This document shows positions 8,108-15,891 of a DNA stretch of 64,000 bases, in pieces; position 1 is the stretch's first letter, and each line of letters starts with the position of its first letter. This stretch comes from Ancylobacter aquaticus (GTDB taxonomy: Bacteria; Pseudomonadota; Alphaproteobacteria; Rhizobiales; Xanthobacteraceae). Under the pieces are notes generated by a model. It was not told the DNA's origin. It saw only the letters and a program-made list of their open reading frames with translations, and searched no databases. Location: NCBI RefSeq assembly GCF_004339465.1, contig NZ_SMFY01000001.1:1798001-1862000 (forward strand), given 5' to 3'. The translations under genes and the position numbers were made by a program.

Positions 8108-8581
8108 CTATTCCTCCCAGAACGGGGTTGCATGACAAGGGACGGGAATTGTCCCCCGATGTCCCGGCTATCTTTGTTGCAGCGTTTGGAACACCAAACC
8201 GGTTGGCCCGATAGCGCGACCAGACACGTTACGACGAGAGACTAGGCCCGCTTCGTCTTTATCTGCAAGGGATTCTTCAACCGTGTGACGCGCGCGCAAG
8301 CGCTTGCCCCATGGTTTCTTGTCGCGGAGGGATAATGCTCCTAAGGTTGCGGATTATGGCGGCAGGGTCAAAAATGCGGCATGCTTCCTGCGGCGTGAAG
8401 ACAAGGCGCTCGCACAGGCCGCGTGCATCTCGGCCGGCGACGTCGGAAGCTTGACCGGCCTAAAAGTTGCTGCGGTGCGGCATGAAAAGGTGATCCAACT
8501 GCCGCGTGCGGCGTATGAGATCGGGACAGCCATCGGGGAAGCGCTGAGGCGGTATCGAACTCACGCCACGAGGAATTTGCA
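8108..8581. other. 474-base intergenic region upstream of fae and of a small gene
   Basis: It holds the leftward fae leader (Shine-Dalgarno near 8113-8119 on the minus strand) and an inverted repeat at 8184-8199. An open frame at 8304-8705 in the plus direction has no recognisable motif or good ribosome-binding site and I do not call it. No RNA gene is evident. Confidence 0.5.
8184..8199. promoter_or_regulatory. Perfect inverted repeat in the fae upstream region
   Basis: GTTTGG-AACA-CCAAAC is a 6-bp inverted repeat with a four-base centre, 77 to 92 bases upstream of the fae start codon. The position suits an operator or an upstream activator site, or a short hairpin in the leader. No known regulator consensus is recognised. 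Confidence 0.35.
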
Positions 8582-8791
8582 GTGGAGCTCATTCTGTCGA
8601 TCTGCCTTATTGCCAGCCCCGGCACATGCCGCGAAGAGGCCGTGTCCGTTGGGTTGGAGAAACCGCCGGCGCCTGTGCAGTGTCTGGTCGGGGCCATGCC
8701 GGTGATTGCCGAGTGGCGTGAGACGCATCCCAAGTGGAAGGTTCTCAAATGGCGCTGCGCCGCGCCCGGTTCCAGCGGCCGCGAGATCTGA
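8582..8791 (+). CDS. Small Cys-containing protein of unknown function
   Basis: A GTG start at 8582 is preceded by GAGGA at 8570-8574. The 69-residue product has four cysteines (8, 16, 34, 59) and a tryptophan/lysine-rich end (AEWRETHPKWKVLKWRC). The composition and the Cys spacing look like the small conserved hypothetical proteins common in Hyphomicrobiales; there is no usable signal peptide, although residues 1-12 are hydrophobic. It stands alone, 110 bases ahead of the histidine kinase gene on the same strand. Function is unknown; disulfide or metal binding are possible from the Cys pattern. Confidence 0.65.
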   Translation: MELILSICLIASPGTCREEAVSVGLEKPPAPVQCLVGAMPVIAEWRETHPKWKVLKWRCAAPGSSGREI

Positions 8792-8901
8792 TCGCCGACG
8801 GTTTTACTCTGTTCTGTTGCACCGCAGCGTGCGCGCGCGCCGCGTCCGTGAAATCATCGGCACGCCATCATGTTCGGGATGGCGCCATTCGGTGAGACAC
8901 C

Positions 8902-10533
8902 ATGGGGCGTGGCTTGTTCTCGTCGCTCAGGGCGCGCATGGCGCTGCTGCTGTCCGTTGCCGTACTCGTTACGGCAGCGTCGACCTTTGCGCTCGTGCTC
9001 GCGCTCGGCGCGGTCAGCGCCCAGCTCGACCGGCTGGTGTCGGCGCAGAGCCGGCTTGAGTTGCTCTCGACCATTTCGGGCCGCATCGGCGACTACGCGC
9101 TGCTGGCCCTTCAGGCCGGGCATGAGCCGCCCGATGCCGAGCGCACGCCCATGCGTACCGGCCGGAAGCTGGCTGCCGACCGGGCGCGCGAATCTTTTGC
9201 TCGCCTGGAGGAGACGCTCGCCGCCTATGTCGGCCGCCTGGTGGGGGAAGAGCAGCGCACCCTGATGGCGGCGCGAAGCCGCACCATTGCCCGGCTGCGG
9301 GCGCAGTTCGAGGTGCTGGACCGGCAGGTCGACCGGGCGCTGGCGTCGGAGGAGCCGGCAACTGCGGCCCGGGTGGCGCTGGACGTGTTCGCCGCCGGCT
9401 TTGGCGCGCCGCTCAGCCAGGCCATGGAGGAAGAGCGCACCACCGCCCTCGATGCCTATAATCAGGTCCGCGAACTGCGCGAGCGGACGATACGCTGGGG
9501 GCTGATCGGCGTGGCGCTGGCCTGCCTGCTGGCGGTGGCGCTTTATCATCTGCTCGGTCGCTCGCTGGTCAATCGCGTTTCCGATGTCTCGGCGGCTGCG
9601 GCGGCGATTGCGCGCGGGCGCTCCGACACCCGGGTCAACGTGACCGGGCACGACGAACTCAGTCTCGCCATGGCGCGCTTCAACCGCATGGCCGTGCACC
9701 TTGCCCGGCGCGAGGCGCGGCTCGTGGCGGCGCAGAAGCAACTGCAGGAAATTGTCGACGCCCGAACGGCGGAATTGCGCGCCGCCAATACGCGATTGGA
9801 AAATGTCGATATGGCGCGTCGGCGCTTCTTCACCGATGTCAGCCACGAACTGCGCACGCCGCTGACCGTGATCCTCGGCGAAGTGGAAATCACGCTGCGC
9901 CCGCAGCGCCCGCGCGAGGAGGACCTGCGCGCCGCGCTGCTCGTCATCCAGTCGCGTGCCCGCCGCCTGCACCGCCGGGTGGAAGATCTGCTGCGCATCG
10001 CACGCTCCGAGAGCGGCCAGATCGAGCTCGACCGTTCGCTCTTCCTGGTTTCGGACCTGCTCGCGGAGGTCTGCGAAGGCATGGCGCCGGTGGCGCGGGC
10101 CGGCGGGCTGGTGCTGGAGGCGGACGAGGGCGCCGAGAGCCTCGCCGTCGATGCCGACCATGAATGGCTGCGCCAGACCTTTGACGGCCTCGTCGCCAAT
10201 GCGGTACGCCATTCCCCGCCTGGCGAGAGCGTGCGATTGGCGGCGCGGCGCGAGGGGAGCGAGGCGGTGATCGAGGTGCGCGACCACGGCACCGGCATCC
10301 CCCCGGACGAGCTGCCGCATGTGTTCCAGCGGTTCTGGCGCGGTAGCGCCGGCACGCGGGAAGGCACGGGATTCGGCATTGGCCTCGCTTTGGCGAAGTG
10401 GATCGTCGATCGCCATGGTGGGCGCATCGACATAGAAAGCAGCACCGGGGACGACGGGCGGCGGCGCGGCACCTGCGTTACCGTGCGCCTGCCGCTCCCC
10501 TTGCCGGAAATGACACTGGAGGCCGCCCAATGA
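8902..10533 (+). CDS. Two-component sensor histidine kinase
   Basis: The 543-residue protein has a first membrane segment at about 11-35, an all-helical periplasmic sensing region to about 195, a second membrane segment (WGLIGVALACLLAVALYHLL), a HAMP linker (LVNRVSDVSAAAAAIARG), a coiled coil, the phosphoacceptor H-box SHELRTPLT with His315, and a HATPase domain with N-box VANAVRHSP, DHGTGIP and GFGIGLALAKWI. It should phosphorylate the regulator encoded next, with which it overlaps by ATGA. The sensed signal is unknown. The position directly ahead of pqqA suggests control of PQQ synthesis or of PQQ-linked alcohol oxidation. Confidence 0.92.
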   Translation: MGRGLFSSLRARMALLLSVAVLVTAASTFALVLALGAVSAQLDRLVSAQSRLELLSTISGRIGDYALLALQAGHEPPDAERTPMRTGRKLAADRARESFARLEETLAAYVGRLVGEEQRTLMAARSRTIARLRAQFEVLDRQVDRALASEEPATAARVALDVFAAGFGAPLSQAMEEERTTALDAYNQVRELRERTIRWGLIGVALACLLAVALYHLLGRSLVNRVSDVSAAAAAIARGRSDTRVNVTGHDELSLAMARFNRMAVHLARREARLVAAQKQLQEIVDARTAELRAANTRLENVDMARRRFFTDVSHELRTPLTVILGEVEITLRPQRPREEDLRAALLVIQSRARRLHRRVEDLLRIARSESGQIELDRSLFLVSDLLAEVCEGMAPVARAGGLVLEADEGAESLAVDADHEWLRQTFDGLVANAVRHSPPGESVRLAARREGSEAVIEVRDHGTGIPPDELPHVFQRFWRGSAGTREGTGFGIGLALAKWIVDRHGGRIDIESSTGDDGRRRGTCVTVRLPLPLPEMTLEAAQ

Positions 10534-11219
10534 ACATTCTGGTCGTGGAGGACGATCCCGACATCGGCTCCCTGCTGCGTCGCGGCTTCTCCTCGGAAAG
10601 CTACGATGTTGAGCTAGTCGGGGACGGCGAAGCGGCGCTGCGGGTGGCCAATGGCAAGACCTGGGGCGCGATCATCCTCGACGTCATGCTGCCCGGCCGT
10701 TCCGGCGTCGATGTGTGCAAGGCGCTCCGCGCCGGCGGACAGACCGCGCCCATCCTCATGCTCTCCGCCCGCTCCAGCGTGAACGAGCGCACCGAAGGGC
10801 TGATGGCCGGGGCGGACGACTATATCGTCAAGCCCTTCGCCTTCGAGGAATTGCTGGCCCGGGTGAAGGTGCAGGCGCTGCGTCGCAGCAATGCCGGCAC
10901 CGAGCCGCGCCGGCTGGAAGTCGGGACATTGTCGCTCGATCTCGACACGCGCCAAGCGCAGCTCGGGGGCACGCGCGTGCGGCTCACCGAGCGCGAGGTG
11001 GAACTTCTCGCGCTGCTGATGCGTCATCCCGGAGAGCCGCTGTCGCGGGCCGACATTTTCGCCGCGCTCTGGGCGGGGCATGGCGGCGCCTCCCTCAACG
11101 TCGTCGACGTTTATGTCGGGTATCTCCGGCACAAGCTCGCCGAGGCGTTGCCCGAGGGGGCGCACCTGATCATGACGGTACGCGGCCGTGGCTTCATGCT
11201 GGAAGCCGAGGAAAGCTGA
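10530..11219 (+). CDS. OmpR/PhoB-family response regulator
   Basis: Starting at the ATG that overlaps the kinase stop, the 229-residue protein has a receiver domain (acidic pocket EDD at 7-9, phosphoacceptor Asp51 in IILDVMLPG, conserved Lys in YIVKPF) and a winged-helix DNA-binding domain (RLTEREVELLALLMRHPGEP then VDVYVGYLRHKL, ending VRGRGFML). It is a transcription factor controlled by the adjacent kinase. The next gene is pqqA 193 bases downstream, whose upstream region would be the first place to look for its binding site. Confidence 0.92.
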   Translation: MNILVVEDDPDIGSLLRRGFSSESYDVELVGDGEAALRVANGKTWGAIILDVMLPGRSGVDVCKALRAGGQTAPILMLSARSSVNERTEGLMAGADDYIVKPFAFEELLARVKVQALRRSNAGTEPRRLEVGTLSLDLDTRQAQLGGTRVRLTEREVELLALLMRHPGEPLSRADIFAALWAGHGGASLNVVDVYVGYLRHKLAEALPEGAHLIMTVRGRGFMLEAEES

Positions 11220-11294
11220 ACGGCTTTCCGTGAAAGAACGCACCGGAGGTCCAGTGGTATTATGTGCGCCAGGCGGAAAGATGACAGGGTCTTC

Positions 11295-11324
11295 TTGACG
11301 GATTGCGAAACGATCATCACATTA
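11295..11324 (+). promoter_or_regulatory. Possible sigma-70-like promoter upstream of pqqA
   Basis: TTGACG at 11295-11300 matches a -35 box; a weak -10-like ACATTA follows at 11319-11324 after 18 bases. It lies about 90 bases before pqqA, in an AT-rich stretch. The -10 match is poor, so this is only a candidate. Confidence 0.3.
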
Positions 11325-11353
11325 CTGGTGCGGTGTAATATCCGCAAAGCAAC

Positions 11354-11394
11354 TCAATCTCTTATGAACTTCTTATGAAGTAAAATGAGATTGA
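11354..11394 (+). promoter_or_regulatory. pqqA leader hairpin
   Basis: TCAATCTC (11354-11361) pairs with GAGATTGA (11387-11394), and inside it ACTTC (11369-11373) pairs with GAAGT (11378-11382) around TTAT. The structure ends seven bases before the GAGGAGG Shine-Dalgarno (11401-11407) of pqqA. The arms contain a direct repeat of TTATGAA. It could regulate translation or stability of the abundant pqqA transcript, or be a bipartite protein site. Confidence 0.5.
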
Positions 11395-11412
11395 ATAAAC
11401 GAGGAGGACGAT

Positions 11413-11490
11413 ATGGCCTGGACTGCTCCCCGCATTGTTGAAGTTTGCGTCGGCATGGAAGTCAACGCCTACTATCCGGCTGATTTCTGA
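11413..11490 (+). CDS. pqqA: PQQ precursor peptide PqqA
   Basis: This 25-residue peptide has the invariant Glu16 and Tyr20 in the motif EVNAY, the two side chains that are joined and become pyrroloquinoline quinone. Length is at the normal size for the family (23-29). The Shine-Dalgarno GAGGAGG lies five bases before the ATG. PqqA is bound by PqqD, cross-linked by the radical SAM enzyme PqqE, trimmed by proteases and finished by PqqB and PqqC. All of these except the protease pair follow directly. Confidence 0.97.
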   Translation: MAWTAPRIVEVCVGMEVNAYYPADF

Positions 11491-11528
11491 GCCTAATAAG
11501 GGACGGGATGGCGTAAAATCGGTCACCG

Positions 11529-12467
11529 ATGGAAACGTCCCCGTCCCGCTTCAAACTCGTGATCCTTGGATCCGCCGCTGGCGGTGGCTTCCCTCAGTGG
11601 AACTGCCGTTGCGCGGTTTGTTCGCTTGCTTGGGACAATGACCCGCGCGTGAAGCGGCGGACCCAGGCTTCGATTGCCGTCAGCGCCACTGGCGTGGACT
11701 GGGCCCTGATTAATTGCGCGCCCGAAATCCTGTCGCAGCTTCAAGCCACGCCGGCGCTGCACCCGCGCCATGGGTTGCGGGATTCGCCGTTGGCGTCGGT
11801 GCTGCTCACCAATGCCGATATCGACCATGTGGCCGGGCTGCTGAGCCTGCGTGAGGCTCAGCCCTTCACTCTGATGGCGACACCCGGCGTGCATGGCGTG
11901 CTGGCCAGCAGCAGCGCGTTTGACGTACTGGCGCCCGATGTCGTTGAGCGCCGCCCGGTGCAACTCGGCTCGTCTTTCGATCTGGTCCCGGGGGTGAGGG
12001 CCACCATCTTTCCGGTGCCCGGCAAGATCGCCCTCTATCTCGAAGCGCGCGAGCAGGCGGAAAAAGGCTCGCTCACCACGGACATGGAGGGCGAGCAGAC
12101 CATCGGCGTGGAACTCACGGCCGGCGACCGCCGTGTCCTCTATATCCCCGGTTGCGCGACGATGACCGAGCCTTTGCGTGCGCGCCTTGAGGGCGCCGAT
12201 GCCGTGTTGTTCGACGGCACGCTGTGGCGCGACGACGAGATGATCCGCGCCGGGGTCGGCACCAAGACCGGCGCGCGCATGGGGCACATGTCGATGTCCG
12301 GCGAGCGCGGTTCGATGGAGGCCTTGAGACACGTCAACGTCGGCCGAAAGATCTATGTTCACATCAACAACACCAATCCGGTGCTCGTTGATGGCTCAGA
12401 AGAGCGGATAACGGCGAATAATGCCGGATGGGAAATCGCTCACGATGGGATGGAGATTGCCCTATGA
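11529..12467 (+). CDS. pqqB: PQQ biosynthesis protein PqqB
   Basis: The 312-residue protein is a metallo-beta-lactamase-fold enzyme: LGSAAGGGFPQWNC then RCAVC carries Cys26, Cys28 and Cys31, which bind a structural zinc, and TNADIDHVAGL carries the metal-site motif. PqqB hydroxylates the Glu-Tyr diamino-acid intermediate in the cytoplasm; older work suggested a transport role. It follows pqqA by 38 bases with no strong Shine-Dalgarno, consistent with lower expression than pqqA. It overlaps pqqC by ATGA. Confidence 0.97.
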   Translation: METSPSRFKLVILGSAAGGGFPQWNCRCAVCSLAWDNDPRVKRRTQASIAVSATGVDWALINCAPEILSQLQATPALHPRHGLRDSPLASVLLTNADIDHVAGLLSLREAQPFTLMATPGVHGVLASSSAFDVLAPDVVERRPVQLGSSFDLVPGVRATIFPVPGKIALYLEAREQAEKGSLTTDMEGEQTIGVELTAGDRRVLYIPGCATMTEPLRARLEGADAVLFDGTLWRDDEMIRAGVGTKTGARMGHMSMSGERGSMEALRHVNVGRKIYVHINNTNPVLVDGSEERITANNAGWEIAHDGMEIAL

Positions 12468-13198
12468 CCACGCTTCTGTCGCCGGAAGAACTGGAAGCGC
12501 GCCTGCGTGATGTCGGCACCCGCCGCTATCACAGCCTGCACCCGTTTCATAAGCTGCTGCACAGCGGCAAGCTGGATTTCGGGCAGATCCAGGCGTGGGC
12601 GCTGAACCGCTATTATTATCAGGCGATGATCCCGGTGAAGGATTCTGCCATCCTCGCCCGCATGGAAGAAGCCGAGTTGCGCCGCGTCTGGCGCCAGCGC
12701 ATCATCGACCATGACGGTGACAACGAGGCCGATGGCGGGATCGCCCGCTGGCTCGTGCTGACCGACAGCCTCGGCCTCGACCGCCATTATGTGACCTCGC
12801 TGCGCGGCCTGCTGCCGGCCACCAAATTCGCTGTGGATGCCTATGTGCATTTCGTGCGGGAGAAGACCCTGCTGGAGGCCATCGCTTCCTCGCTCACGGA
12901 GATGTTTTCGCCCGGCATCATCGGCGAGCGTGTCGCCGGCATGCTGAAGAACTATGATTTCGTCTCAAGGGACACTCTGGCCTATTTCGACAAGCGCCTG
13001 ACCCAGGCGCCGCGCGATGCGGATTTCGCGCTCGACTATGTCAAGCAGCATGCCCGGACGCCGGAGCAGCAGGAGCAGGCGGTCCGGGCGCTGGAGTTCA
13101 AGTGCAACGTGCTCTGGGTGCAGCTCGACGCGCTGTATTTCGCCTATATCGACCCGAAAATGGCCTATCCGGGTGCTTTCGTCCCGAAGGAGGGGTGA
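12464..13198 (+). CDS. pqqC: Pyrroloquinoline-quinone synthase PqqC
   Basis: The ATG at 12464 overlaps the pqqB stop, giving 244 residues, normal for PqqC. The N-terminal RRYHSLHPFHKLLHSGKLDF segment and the later ALNRYYYQAMIPVKD segment are characteristic. This cofactor-free oxidase catalyses the last step, ring closure and eight-electron oxidation of AHQQ to PQQ, in an all-helical fold. The stop overlaps the pqqD start by one base (TGATG). Confidence 0.97.
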   Translation: MTTLLSPEELEARLRDVGTRRYHSLHPFHKLLHSGKLDFGQIQAWALNRYYYQAMIPVKDSAILARMEEAELRRVWRQRIIDHDGDNEADGGIARWLVLTDSLGLDRHYVTSLRGLLPATKFAVDAYVHFVREKTLLEAIASSLTEMFSPGIIGERVAGMLKNYDFVSRDTLAYFDKRLTQAPRDADFALDYVKQHARTPEQQEQAVRALEFKCNVLWVQLDALYFAYIDPKMAYPGAFVPKEG

Positions 13199-13509
13199 TG
13201 ACAGCGACTCTTACCGCAACTGGCGTTCCCAAGCTCGCGCGTGGCGTGCGGTTGCGTCACGATGAGGCGCGCGGCCAGTGGGTGCTCTTGGCGCCCGAGC
13301 GCGTGCTGAACCCCGACCCGGTCGCGGTGGAGATCCTGAAAAAGGTGGACGGCGCCCGCTCCATCGACGTCATCGTCGATGAACTGGCGGCCACGTTCAC
13401 GGTGGAGCGCGCCACGGTGGCGACCGATGTCGATGCGTTTCTTTCCGGTCTCGCGGAAAAGGGCCTCATCGATGTGACGTTGCCGGTGATTGGGGATGCC
13501 GCGTCATGA
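13198..13509 (+). CDS. pqqD: PqqA-binding chaperone PqqD
   Basis: The coupled start at 13198 gives 103 residues. The core ([54 protein letters not shown]) is the RiPP recognition element fold of PqqD, which binds the PqqA peptide and delivers it to PqqE. It overlaps pqqE by ATGA. In some methylotrophs pqqC and pqqD are fused; here they are separate genes with a one-base overlap. Confidence 0.96.
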   Translation: MTATLTATGVPKLARGVRLRHDEARGQWVLLAPERVLNPDPVAVEILKKVDGARSIDVIVDELAATFTVERATVATDVDAFLSGLAEKGLIDVTLPVIGDAAS

Positions 13510-14651
13510 GCCTGATCGAGGAACCCCGCAGCCGCGTGGAGGTGCCGGTTCGCCCAGCGCCCCCCATCCCCTATGGCATGTTGGCCGAGCTGACGCATCG
13601 CTGCCCGCTGCAATGCCCCTACTGCTCCAACCCGGTCGAGCTCGACCGGCGCAATGTCGAGCTCGACACCGAGACCTGGCTGCGCGTCTTCTCCGAGGCC
13701 GCCAAGCTCGGCGTGCTACAGGTTCATCTTTCCGGCGGCGAGCCGACGGCGCGGCGCGATCTGGAACAGATGATCCGCCACTGCGTCGAGGTCGGGCTCT
13801 ACACCAACCTCATCACCGCTGGCGTCGGCGTCACGCCGGAGCGACTGCAGTCGATTTCGGACGCCGGCATCGACCATGTCCAGCTGTCCTTCCAGGGCGC
13901 CACGGCCGAGATGACCGACAAGGTCTCGAATTTTCGCGGCGCCCATGAGAGGAAGCTGGCTGTTGCGCGCGAAGTGCGCAGGCTCGGCCTGCCGCTCACC
14001 GTCAATTCGGTGGTGCACCGGGCCAATATCCACCAGATCCCGGACTTCATCGAGCTGGCGCTGGCACTCGACGCGCGGCGCATCGAAATCGCCCATTCGC
14101 AATATTATGGCTGGGCGCTGCGCAATCGCGGCGCGCTGATGCCGACCCGCGACCAGGTGTTCTGGGCGCTCGATGTCGTGGAAGAGGCGCGAATTCGGCT
14201 CAAGGGCGTGCTCACCATCGACGCCGTGGTGCCGGACTATTACGCCAAATACCCGAAACCCTGCATGAATGGGTGGGGCCGGCAGTCGCTCAACGTCACC
14301 CCGTCCGGCAAGGTTCTGCCCTGCCACGCGGCCGAGACCATTCCGAGCCTTGATTTCTGGAATGTGCGCGAGCATTCGCTCACCGATGTCTGGCTCAATT
14401 CGCCGGCCTTCAATGCCTTTCGCGGCACCGACTGGATGCCCGACCTGTGCAAGAGCTGCGAGCGCAAGGAAATCGACTGGGGGGGCTGCCGCTGCCAGGC
14501 CATGGCGATCGCCGGCGATGCCGCCGCCACTGATCCGGCCTGCCATTTGTCGCCCCTGCATGCGGACCTGCTGGCGCTTGCCGAAGCCGATGCCGAAGGC
14601 ACCGACATTTATGATTACCGGCGCTACTTCCAGCCTGATCGCACCGGCTGA
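13506..14651 (+). CDS. pqqE: PqqA peptide cyclase (radical SAM enzyme) PqqE
   Basis: The 381-residue protein has the radical SAM motif CPLQCPYC (Cys33, Cys37, Cys40) binding a 4Fe-4S cluster, and a C-terminal SPASM region with cysteines in [17 protein letters not shown] and PACHLSP for auxiliary clusters. It makes the carbon-carbon bond between Glu16 and Tyr20 of PqqA. It is the last biosynthetic gene in the operon; a gene for a secreted protein begins only 12 bases later and may be cotranscribed. Confidence 0.97.
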   Translation: MSLIEEPRSRVEVPVRPAPPIPYGMLAELTHRCPLQCPYCSNPVELDRRNVELDTETWLRVFSEAAKLGVLQVHLSGGEPTARRDLEQMIRHCVEVGLYTNLITAGVGVTPERLQSISDAGIDHVQLSFQGATAEMTDKVSNFRGAHERKLAVAREVRRLGLPLTVNSVVHRANIHQIPDFIELALALDARRIEIAHSQYYGWALRNRGALMPTRDQVFWALDVVEEARIRLKGVLTIDAVVPDYYAKYPKPCMNGWGRQSLNVTPSGKVLPCHAAETIPSLDFWNVREHSLTDVWLNSPAFNAFRGTDWMPDLCKSCERKEIDWGGCRCQAMAIAGDAAATDPACHLSPLHADLLALAEADAEGTDIYDYRRYFQPDRTG

Positions 14652-14663
14652 CGGAGACACTTC

Positions 14664-15353
14664 ATGTTGCGTTTTGCCCATACCCTCGCTGCGGCGGCTT
14701 CGGTTGCGACGCTTTTTGCGACCGCTGCGCTGGCCGCCAGCCCAACGGCTTCCGAATTGTTCTTCGAGAAGCCCTACCTCTCCAAGATCGAGCCGGGCAC
14801 CACGCTGACCTATGCCTACAAGCACGTGACCGCCGAGGCCAAGCTGGGCGACGGCTTCGACGAGACGCTGGAATTGAAGGTGGGCGCCCCCGCCGACGAC
14901 CCTTCCAAGCGGATCGCCGACGTGCTCATCCATCGCGGTGGCAAGGAAGGCGAGGCCGGGCCGTTCCCAACCATGAACGGCAACCCGATCGCGCTGATCC
15001 TGCTGGAGCGCGACGTGAAGGAACTGGCGCAGCTGAGCAAGGGCAGTCCGTTCTATCTGCGCAACCGGGTGCGCGAGCATCTCGCCTCGGGCACGGTCAC
15101 GCCCGCGCGCCTTACCTTCGAGGGCCGCGAGGTCGAGGGCTGGAAGCTCACCATGCGTCCCTTTACCGAGGATCCGAACAAGGACAAGCTGCAGGAACTG
15201 GTCGGCCGTCGCTACGAATTCCTGTTCTCCGACGCCGTGCCCGGCGGGTTGTATTCCATCGACGTTGTCACGCCGAAGGCGGATGGCGCTGCCAACATGA
15301 TCGAGACCAGCCTGACGCTGACCGGCGCCTCCGTGGCCCCGGCGGTGAAATAG
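14664..15353 (+). CDS. Secreted protein of unknown function downstream of pqqE
   Basis: The 229-residue product has a Sec signal (MLRFAHTLAAAASVATLFAT, cleavage near ALA-ASP). The mature chain has no cysteine and no motif I recognise; it shows alternating strands and ends in a beta-rich segment (GGLYSIDVVTPK, MIETSLTLTGASV). The gene is 12 bases after pqqE, so it is likely part of the pqq transcript and its protein probably works in the periplasm alongside a PQQ enzyme. Function not assigned. Confidence 0.8.
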   Translation: MLRFAHTLAAAASVATLFATAALAASPTASELFFEKPYLSKIEPGTTLTYAYKHVTAEAKLGDGFDETLELKVGAPADDPSKRIADVLIHRGGKEGEAGPFPTMNGNPIALILLERDVKELAQLSKGSPFYLRNRVREHLASGTVTPARLTFEGREVEGWKLTMRPFTEDPNKDKLQELVGRRYEFLFSDAVPGGLYSIDVVTPKADGAANMIETSLTLTGASVAPAVK

Positions 15354-15379
15354 GCGGCCGCCCCCAAGGAGGAATGACC

Positions 15380-15826
15380 ATGGCGAACACACGCCCCCGG
15401 CGGGGGGAGAAGGCCTTCCGCTTCACCGCCGCAGCCCTGATGTTCACGGTGCTTGGCGCTGGCGGGGTTCTGGCGCAGGACATGCTGTCGCCCGGCCTTA
15501 CCCCCGGCGCCCGAAAGCCGGTTCCGCAGGCCCCGCAATCGGGACTGATCAACGATTATCCCACCGCCGCCCGCGCCGATTACGTGTTCGGCTGTATGGT
15601 CGCGAATGGCCAGACACGGACGGCGCTGGAGAAGTGCTCGTGCTCGATCGACACCATCGCCACCATCCTGCCCTATGAGCGGTACGAGGAAGCCGAGACG
15701 ATCATGAGCGTCGGGCAGGTGGCGGGCCAGCAGGCGGAGTTGTTCCGCAGCACCGGCATTTTCCGCGACATCGTCGCCGATCTGCACCGGGCGCAGGCAG
15801 AAGCGGAAGTTACCTGCTTCTACTGA
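15380..15826 (+). CDS. Secreted four-cysteine protein of unknown function
   Basis: AAGGAGG at 15366-15372 places the start at the ATG at 15380 (seven-base spacing) rather than the ATG at 15374, which touches the site. The 148-residue product has a signal (hydrophobic core FTAAALMFTVLGAGG, cleavage near LAQ-DML) and four cysteines (72, 86, 88, 146), among them C-S-C. It follows the previous gene by 26 bases and so closes the rightward pqq operon. The Cys pattern suggests disulfides or a metal or heme site; there is no CxxCH motif. Function unknown. Confidence 0.8.
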   Translation: MANTRPRRGEKAFRFTAAALMFTVLGAGGVLAQDMLSPGLTPGARKPVPQAPQSGLINDYPTAARADYVFGCMVANGQTRTALEKCSCSIDTIATILPYERYEEAETIMSVGQVAGQQAELFRSTGIFRDIVADLHRAQAEAEVTCFY

Positions 15827-15891
15827 GTGAGAGAGAGGGAGGCGCGCCATATGGACCGGCGCGGCTCCGCATTCCCGACCGCATGGATGGC

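Noticed and set aside
8304..8705. 133-codon frame upstream of the small Cys protein
   Set aside because: No ribosome-binding site of note, no motif, and it overlaps the better-supported gene at 8582.
13716..15392. Long open frame (558 codons) on the minus strand across pqqE and the next gene
   Set aside because: It is antisense to genes with clear motifs, rich in Arg/Gly/His of the kind seen in shadow frames of GC-rich DNA, and has no signature domain.
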